Source: Betaproteobacteria bacterium (lineage in GTDB: Bacteria > Pseudomonadota > Gammaproteobacteria > Burkholderiales > SG8-41). From it: a stretch of DNA of 9,616 nt. The DNA lies in contig JANXSE010000393.1 in NCBI GenBank assembly GCA_025356695.1, positions 1 to 9,616 on the forward strand, in the 5' to 3' direction. Under the pieces are notes generated by a model, which had not been told where the DNA came from, did no database searches, and saw nothing but the letters and a program-made list of their open reading frames with translations. Positions 5,596 to 9,616 of the stretch are shown here, one piece after another (positions within the stretch are counted from its first letter, which is position 1; every line of letters begins with the position of its first letter). Position numbers and translations under genes: made by a program.

Positions 5596-7574
5596 GCGGC
5601 GGCCTCATTCAGTGCGGTGGATGGAAGGGTGAAGTGAAAAGCGGTGCCGCTGCCGCTGGATGATTCAAACCAGATGCGACCGCCATGCGCCTCTATCATC
5701 GAACGGCTCATCGCCAGGCCCATGCCGGTGCCGGCGGCCTTGGTGGTGGCGAAGGGTTCGAACATGCGGTCCGACATGACCGCGGCGATGCCGGGGCCGG
5801 TGTCGGCGATTGACAGACGCACCCAGCCGTCGGGCTGGGACAGCGTTGAAACCGTGATCAAGCGGCGGCCGTCGGACATGCCCGCCATTGCTTCGATGGC
5901 GTTGTGTACCAGGCTGTGGATCGCCGTTTCGATCTGGATGCGGTCGATCAGCAGGACGACGTCGCTGCGGTCGATGGCAGTGTTGATGGTGATGCCTTGC
6001 GATGCCGCGGTATCGCGCATCGGTTCGAGCGCAGCGGTGATGAGGGCGGCTGAGTTCACATTTTCCAGGCTGGAGGTGCCGCCGCGGAAGAAATCGCGCA
6101 GGCGCTGCACCACGGCGGCGGCCCGCGCTGCCTCTTTTTCGATTTTTGCCGACAGTGCAATGCCGGCGGGCGCCTGGATTTGCGAGGCCCGCGCATAACT
6201 GCGGATCGCGGTCAGCGGCTGGTGCAGTTCGTGGGCGAGTGCCGCGGCCATTTCGCCCGCTGCTGCAAGGCGCGAGGCGCGGCCGAGTTCCTCCTGCTGC
6301 GCAGCGAGCCGGCGCGTGGCGTCGACGCGGCGCGTAATGTCGCGGATGACGGCGATGCGCAGGTCGGCTGCGCTGTCGCCGGTGCGACCGATCGCGACAT
6401 CAGCGGGGAAACGCGAGCCGTCGCGGCGCACGCCTTCCGTGGTGCCGGCGTCGCCGCCGGCGGTGAGGAATTCAAGTTCCGGCAGGATGCGCATTACATT
6501 GAGGCCGATCAGTGCGTTTTCATCGTAGGAAAAAATGCGCGCGGTGGCCGGGTTTGCCGCGATGATGGTGCCGTCGCGGTTGATGGTCAGAATACTGTCG
6601 GGTGCGGTTTCGACGGTCGCGCGCAGGCGCGATTCACTGCGGTTAAGCGCGAGGCGTGCCGAACGGCTTTCGGTGACGACCATGCCGAGAAACAGGCCTG
6701 CAATCGCCAATGCCAGCATCATGAACTGGAATTCGGTGACCGCCGTGCCGGACTGGAAATGCGTGTTGATGAGTACGACGACCAGCCCGAGTTGTATGCC
6801 CGCGAGGCCGAATATGGCGCCGACGGTGCCATGCCGTGTGGCGACCCAGATGACGGGCAGAAACAGCACGTAAAACAGTTTGTATGGGTCGCTCCACTGC
6901 GGGCCGAAGATAATCCAGAGGGCGAGCACGGCGCCCGCGATAAACAAGACGGTTTCCCGGACAGCGGTGCGCACCGGCATACCATGCATCCACGGCCTTG
7001 GCGGCAGTAGCATCAGAACGAGGGGGGTGTTGATGACAACGCCGATGAGGTGGCCGATCCAGAAGCGCAAGGCGATGTAGCCGAACTCCTGCTCGGTCAT
7101 GGTGCCGACGGAGCGGAACACGGCGACGTAAGCCGCTGCCATCAGAAAAGTGCCGACGGCGGCGACCGCGGCAAGCTTGACGATTTCACTGAGCCGGTCG
7201 AAAGACAGGCGGAATTGCAACGGGCCGCGCAGCAACGCCGCCATCGCCATATAGCCCGCCGTCAGGATCACCGGTGCGAGCAGTTGCGTATAGGGTGCCG
7301 CCGGGATGCCGCGCAGGAGCAGCGAGGCGGAGATTGCGGCGATTGCGAGTGCGGGCCAGTAACGAATGCCGAAAATCAGCAGAAATGCCAGCGAAAGTCC
7401 GGCTGACGGGTTCCACGGCGTAATCGCAAACGGACGCACCATGTAAAAGCGTGCCACCCATGCCAGCAGCAGATAGAGCACGACGAATCCCGCGCCGATC
7501 ACGAAGGCGCGCCGCGCCGGATGCGGAGGCATCATGTCGTTGTGCTTGCCGGCGATGAATGCGTAGGCGGACAT
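5592..7574 (-). CDS. membrane histidine kinase: MASE1 sensor - PAS - HisKA - HATPase
   Basis: A 660-residue inner-membrane sensor kinase. Residues 22-300 form roughly 8-10 hydrophobic segments with MASE1 hallmarks (WNPSAGLSLAFLLIFG at 54-69, RYWPAL at 71-76, FWIGHLIGVVINTPLVL at 171-187); the MASE1 stimulus is generally unknown. A PAS domain follows (about 315-412, with ETAPDSILTINRDG and RRDGSRFPADVAIG). It is FixL-like but short, and I find no residue matching the FixL haem-binding His. Catalytic parts are the phospho-acceptor His448 in LAHELHQPLTAI, N-box Asn558 in LVHNAIEAM, DTGPGIA (591-597), FEPFATTK (605-612) and GTGMGLA (615-621), so the kinase looks active. It ends in an ATGA overlap with the regulator gene. 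ATG 7574 has only a weak AAGATAAC-type upstream signal; two adjacent ATGs at 7535 and 7532 are alternatives. The gene is divergent from the porin. Confidence 0.9.
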   Translation of the reverse strand: MSAYAFIAGKHNDMMPPHPARRAFVIGAGFVVLYLLLAWVARFYMVRPFAITPWNPSAGLSLAFLLIFGIRYWPALAIAAISASLLLRGIPAAPYTQLLAPVILTAGYMAMAALLRGPLQFRLSFDRLSEIVKLAAVAAVGTFLMAAAYVAVFRSVGTMTEQEFGYIALRFWIGHLIGVVINTPLVLMLLPPRPWMHGMPVRTAVRETVLFIAGAVLALWIIFGPQWSDPYKLFYVLFLPVIWVATRHGTVGAIFGLAGIQLGLVVVLINTHFQSGTAVTEFQFMMLALAIAGLFLGMVVTESRSARLALNRSESRLRATVETAPDSILTINRDGTIIAANPATARIFSYDENALIGLNVMRILPELEFLTAGGDAGTTEGVRRDGSRFPADVAIGRTGDSAADLRIAVIRDITRRVDATRRLAAQQEELGRASRLAAAGEMAAALAHELHQPLTAIRSYARASQIQAPAGIALSAKIEKEAARAAAVVQRLRDFFRGGTSSLENVNSAALITAALEPMRDTAASQGITINTAIDRSDVVLLIDRIQIETAIHSLVHNAIEAMAGMSDGRRLITVSTLSQPDGWVRLSIADTGPGIAAVMSDRMFEPFATTKAAGTGMGLAMSRSMIEAHGGRIWFESSSGSGTAFHFTLPSTALNEAAA

Positions 7575-7627
7575 TGTCGTTATCTTGAAAAACGTTTGAT
7601 CATTTCGCGCGGCGCTTGAATCAGGTG

Positions 7628-7653
7628 CACCGTATCGTTACAGCGTACACCGT
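7628..7653 (+). repeat. direct repeat CACCGT, 20-bp period
   Basis: CACCGT occurs at 7628-7633 and again at 7648-7653, start-to-start 20 bp, about two helical turns. Both are preceded by T plus one base. The copies lie at the predicted start site and in the spacer of the candidate kinase promoter, a plausible place for a repressor or autoregulator. Short enough that chance is not excluded. Confidence 0.35.
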
Positions 7654-7665
7654 GCCTCTGCACAA
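7637..7665 (-). promoter_or_regulatory. candidate sigma-70-type promoter for the kinase-regulator operon
   Basis: On the minus strand TTGTGC (7665-7660) and TGTAAC (7642-7637) are separated by exactly 17 nt. Matches to consensus are moderate (3/6 and 4/6). Transcription would start near 7630, giving a leader of about 56 nt to ATG 7574. The direct repeat CACCGT lies over the start and spacer. Prediction by eye; other promoters are possible. Confidence 0.3.
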
Positions 7666-7843
7666 GGCCAATGATAGTGTTCCGCCGCGGCTTTTATCCG
7701 GTGTTGTATCGACGCAACTGCCGAGACGGCCGGGGATTGGTGTTGATGATAAATAATCCTTTCAAATCAAAGAATACGTTGTTCTACGTACGCGAATAAA
7801 CCAATTGTGACGCTGTGCGGCGATAGAGAGACTCGCCTCAAGA

Positions 7844-7874
7844 GTGCAATGGCCGGTTTCGCGGTTTATTGCAC
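7844..7874. promoter_or_regulatory. inverted repeat GTGCAAT-N17-ATTGCAC upstream of porin
   Basis: Perfect 7-bp arms at 7844-7850 and 7868-7874, with centres 24 bp apart, lying 85-115 bp upstream of the porin ATG. It could be an operator for a dimeric regulator or, if transcribed, a hairpin in the porin leader. The arms contain the GTGCA/TGCAC word that recurs elsewhere in this intergenic region. Confidence 0.4.
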
Positions 7875-7958
7875 CCTACCGTTGGCTGGTTCCGAACGCG
7901 AAATTTTTTGCAGGAATGGACCGGTTGATTCGTTTGATTGAAAAAAGGAGAGCATTGA

Positions 7959-9179
7959 ATGAACAAAAAATTAATGGCGGTTGCGGTGGCCGGCGCATTT
8001 GGCGCGTTTGGTGCAACCGCTGCATTTGCGCAATCGAGCACGGTTTCCCTGTCGGGCAGCCTGAACTATAACTACGGTTACTTTGACAACGGTGGCGCTG
8101 GCTACGCAGCGGGCTCGAACAACGCCCTTGGCGTACCGAAGGTTCGCACCGACGCCCTGAGCAATCAGGAATCCGAATGGGTCATGAAGGGCCAGGAAAA
8201 TCTCGGCGGCGGTCTGGCCGCGTTCTTCCAGTGCTCGACTTCGATGGACGTCACCGGCGGTGCCGCTTCCAACATGTGCGCGCGCACCAGCTTCATCGGT
8301 TTGAAAGGCGGCTTCGGCAGCATCAACTTCGGCAACAACGACACGCCGACCAAGCGCTTTATCGCCCAGTATGACCCGTTCCCCATCAGCGCAGCGATGG
8401 GCCAGGGCTCGCTCATGTGGAACGCGACTGCCAGCAATGCGATCAACGGCGGCACCCCGGCCTCGTTCTCGCGTCGCCAGCAAAACCTGGTGACCTATGA
8501 CATGCCGACGATGAACGGTTTCGACGCCTCCTTCGCATTCACGACCGCGAACGAAGCGACGGCTGCGACCAGCGCCTCGACCATTCAGAAACCGCGCATG
8601 TGGGCAGCTTCGGTGAACTACACCAACGGCCCGTTGATGCTGGGTGCCGGTTACGAGCGTCATCAGGATTACAACGCAGCCGTACTGGGCACCTACAGCG
8701 GTGGCAATGACGCGATGTATTCGTTGGCTGCGGCTTACACGTTCATGGGTTCGCTCAAAGTCAGCGCGATCTACAACCGCATCAACTACAACAATCTGAC
8801 CAACGTGGTTGGCGCGGGTGCCGACATGAGCGTGAACACCTGGGGTTTGTATGGCGACTGGGCGATCACCGGACCGCATCGCGTGCGTCTGGGCTACGGC
8901 AACCAGGGTTCGACCCGTGGTTCGTATAACGGTTTGGGCGCTGCTGCCAATGCACAGGTCGGTACGTGGACCGGCAACGGTGGTGCAGGCCAGACCGGCA
9001 CGCAGAAGTTCGTGATTGAATACGCCTACGCGTTGTCGAAGCGCACGGAAGTGGGTCTGGACTTCGCGACAGTCCGTAACGATCGTTTTGCGAACTCCAC
9101 GATCGGCACCGGTTCGAACACCCCGAACTACGGCGAAACCCAGAACTTCACGGGCATGATGATCCGCCACAAGTTCTAA
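7959..9179 (+). CDS. Gram-negative outer-membrane general porin
   Basis: A 406-residue porin of the betaproteobacterial trimeric type, expected to form a 16-strand beta-barrel for passive diffusion of small hydrophilic solutes. The start is strongly supported by AGGAG at 7946-7950, 8 nt before the ATG. A Sec signal peptide MNKKLMAVAVAGAFGAFGATAAFA is followed by mature QSSTVSLSGSLNYNYGYF, the typical first strand. Later strands show the alternating pattern with aromatic girdles (WVMKGQENLGGGLAAFFQ, SFIGLKGGFGSINFGNNDTP, YALSKRTEVGLDFATVRND). The C-terminus is MMIRHKF, the Phe-terminated BAM recognition signal. The mature protein has exactly two cysteines, Cys92 and Cys107, in one loop region, so a disulfide is possible. 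Codon choice is less GC-extreme than in its neighbours, as in highly expressed genes. A strong terminator follows. Ion or solute selectivity cannot be read from the sequence. Confidence 0.94.
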   Translation: MNKKLMAVAVAGAFGAFGATAAFAQSSTVSLSGSLNYNYGYFDNGGAGYAAGSNNALGVPKVRTDALSNQESEWVMKGQENLGGGLAAFFQCSTSMDVTGGAASNMCARTSFIGLKGGFGSINFGNNDTPTKRFIAQYDPFPISAAMGQGSLMWNATASNAINGGTPASFSRRQQNLVTYDMPTMNGFDASFAFTTANEATAATSASTIQKPRMWAASVNYTNGPLMLGAGYERHQDYNAAVLGTYSGGNDAMYSLAAAYTFMGSLKVSAIYNRINYNNLTNVVGAGADMSVNTWGLYGDWAITGPHRVRLGYGNQGSTRGSYNGLGAAANAQVGTWTGNGGAGQTGTQKFVIEYAYALSKRTEVGLDFATVRNDRFANSTIGTGSNTPNYGETQNFTGMMIRHKF

Positions 9180-9210
9180 GAGTTTTTCGGTTTTACCAGC
9201 TTCAAGCATG

Positions 9211-9246
9211 AAAAAAGACGGGCACCTTCGGGTGCCCGTTTTTTTT
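9211..9246 (+). terminator. intrinsic terminator after the porin gene
   Basis: ACGGGCACC (9218-9226), loop TTCG, GGTGCCCGT (9231-9239): a perfect 9-bp GC-rich stem with a UUCG tetraloop, followed by a T tract to 9246. An A run (9211-9216) on the left side makes it look bidirectional. It lies 39 nt after the porin stop. Confidence 0.92.
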
Positions 9247-9356
9247 GCCCTGTTTCCGAAGGGCGCATTCTTTTGTGGCGCCGATCTGGCTGCGCCGGAG
9301 CCGGACGTCTTGCATCGCCGGGCGGAGGGCGTATGCATTCCACGCAATACAAACCT

Positions 9357-9385
9357 TAGACAGACCGCCACCGGCGAAATAGAAT
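9357..9385 (+). promoter_or_regulatory. sigma-70-type promoter for the 3'-terminal gene
   Basis: TAGACA (9357-9362) and TAGAAT (9380-9385) are separated by 17 nt, each matching consensus at 5 of 6 positions. Transcription would start near 9391-9393, leaving a leader of about 47 nt. This is the best promoter match in the window. Confidence 0.55.
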
Positions 9386-9392
9386 GTCGGGG

Positions 9393-9415
9393 CGGCGCAA
9401 CGCGATGTTGCGCCG
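9393..9415 (+). promoter_or_regulatory. perfect hairpin at predicted mRNA 5' end
   Basis: CGGCGCAAC (9393-9401), loop GCGAT, GTTGCGCCG (9407-9415): a perfect 9-bp GC-rich stem. It has no T tract, so it is not an intrinsic terminator. It sits at or directly after the predicted transcription start and 23 nt before ATG 9439. It may protect the mRNA 5' end, modulate translation, or be a DNA operator. Confidence 0.55.
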
Positions 9416-9438
9416 ATTAAGCGATTGTAGATCCGGAC

Positions 9439-9616
9439 ATGGCCGAACCCGAAAGCACCCGTCCCGGCCTCCAGGCCAACCTACTCCATGTGATGGATTT
9501 GCTGCGCAATCGGCGCCTTGCCGAGGCGCTCGCGCACGGCGACGATTCGGCGCAGTCGCCGGCCGGCATTTCAGAGAAAGACGAATCGGAACTGCAGCGC
9601 AAGCTGGATGCGCTGC
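9439..9616 (+). CDS. mgtE: probable MgtE-family magnesium transporter, N-terminal fragment (cut by window end)
   Basis: Open from ATG 9439 to the window end, 59 complete codons plus one base. An in-frame TAA at 9418-9420 with no other good start codon between fixes the ATG. There is no strong Shine-Dalgarno sequence; GGA lies too close. The visible protein is charged and soluble: it begins MAEPESTRPGLQANLL, continues with MDLLRNRRLAEALAHG, and ends ESELQRKLDAL. In betaproteobacterial MgtE proteins a similar helical, charged N-terminal segment ends in LQ-x-x-LD-x-L just before the HPADVA(Y/D) start of the cytoplasmic MgtE N-domain, and I rely on that resemblance from memory. MgtE is a dimeric inner-membrane Mg2+ channel gated by cytoplasmic Mg2+. 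The diagnostic domains lie beyond the window, so another protein is possible. The gene has its own promoter and leader hairpin. Confidence 0.5.
   Translation, partial: MAEPESTRPGLQANLLHVMDLLRNRRLAEALAHGDDSAQSPAGISEKDESELQRKLDAL

Larger units (their letters stand above)
7575..7958. other. divergent intergenic regulatory region between kinase and porin
   Basis: These 384 bp hold no convincing gene. They must contain the promoters of both the kinase operon and the porin. The core 7743-7800 is AT-richer than the surroundings. The pentamer TGCAC or its complement GTGCA occurs at 7625-7630 (as the palindrome GGTGCACC, 7624-7631), 7659-7663, 7844-7848 and 7870-7874. There is also a CACCGT direct repeat and the dyad listed separately. 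I could not fix a convincing -35/-10 pair for the porin. Confidence 0.6.

Noticed and set aside
4450..5637. 395-codon open frame on the plus strand
   Set aside because: Shadow across the SDR and response regulator genes, both with clear family motifs on the minus strand.
6180..7010. 276-codon open frame on the plus strand
   Set aside because: Antisense to the histidine kinase; the translation is low-complexity charged sequence with no recognisable domain.
7741..7880. Porin promoter candidates (TTGATG 7743, TTCAAA 7761, TTGTGA 7805)
   Set aside because: None is paired with a convincing -10 at 16-18 nt; the porin promoter must be nearby but I could not assign it honestly.
7844..8071. Short plus-strand open frame beginning at the intergenic dyad
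   Set aside because: It overlaps the porin start out of frame, has no Shine-Dalgarno, and its translation shows no family features.
9247..9264. Second small hairpin GCCC-N10-GGGC after the terminator
   Set aside because: Only 4 bp with a 10-nt loop, expected by chance in GC-rich DNA; not counted as a terminator.
7971..9371. 466-codon open frame on the minus strand
   Set aside because: It is the antisense shadow of the porin and runs through the terminator hairpin. The porin has a signal peptide, Shine-Dalgarno and C-terminal Phe; the antisense product shows no domain.
9386..9438. M-box type Mg2+ riboswitch before the MgtE-like gene
   Set aside because: The leader between predicted start and ATG is about 47 nt with one simple hairpin, far shorter than an M-box aptamer.
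9417..9602. 61-codon minus-strand frame at the right end
   Set aside because: Opposite the MgtE-like start, which has a promoter and a frame fixed by an upstream stop; the antisense product is Arg/Ser-rich without motif.

Overview
The window looks like a chromosomal segment of a high-GC betaproteobacterium, probably Burkholderiales or a close relative. This rests on three things: two Bug/TctC-type periplasmic solute-binding proteins with no adjacent transporter membrane genes (a family greatly expanded in that group), a general porin of the betaproteobacterial type ending in a C-terminal Phe, and dense GC-rich coding. No tRNA, rRNA, CRISPR, IS element or phage gene was seen.

Left part (1-4137, all + strand): the C-terminal 421 residues of an LVIVD-repeat beta-propeller protein; 17 nt later a Bug-type solute-binding protein; then, behind its own candidate promoter, an uncharacterised 281-residue protein with a WPHHFD motif; then a second Bug protein whose likely GTG start overlaps the preceding stop. 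Two binding proteins interleaved with a propeller protein and an unknown protein suggest uptake of organic acids or similar compounds, but the sequence does not give the substrate.

Middle part (4153-7574, all - strand): reading leftwards from 7574, a membrane MASE1-PAS histidine kinase, its FixJ/NarL-type response regulator (ATGA overlap, so translationally coupled), and an SDR-fold protein. The SDR converges tail-to-tail with the second Bug gene across only 15 bp. It keeps the Rossmann fold signature but appears to have lost three of the four catalytic tetrad residues (Asn, Ser, Tyr), keeping only Lys. This is the most unusual protein in the window.

Right part (7575-9616): a 384-bp divergent intergenic region with repeated GTGCA/TGCAC words, a 7-bp dyad and a short direct repeat lies between the kinase and a porin gene. 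The two-component system is therefore a natural candidate regulator of itself and the porin (inference). The porin ends at a strong intrinsic terminator. After it comes a good sigma-70-type promoter whose predicted transcript begins at a perfect 9-bp hairpin, followed by the start of a gene cut by the window end that resembles the N-terminus of an MgtE-type magnesium transporter.

I see no clearly new multi-gene system. The best leads are the catalytically degenerate SDR, the haem-site-lacking FixL-like PAS kinase facing a porin, the WPHHFD unknown protein and the 5'-terminal hairpin of the last gene.
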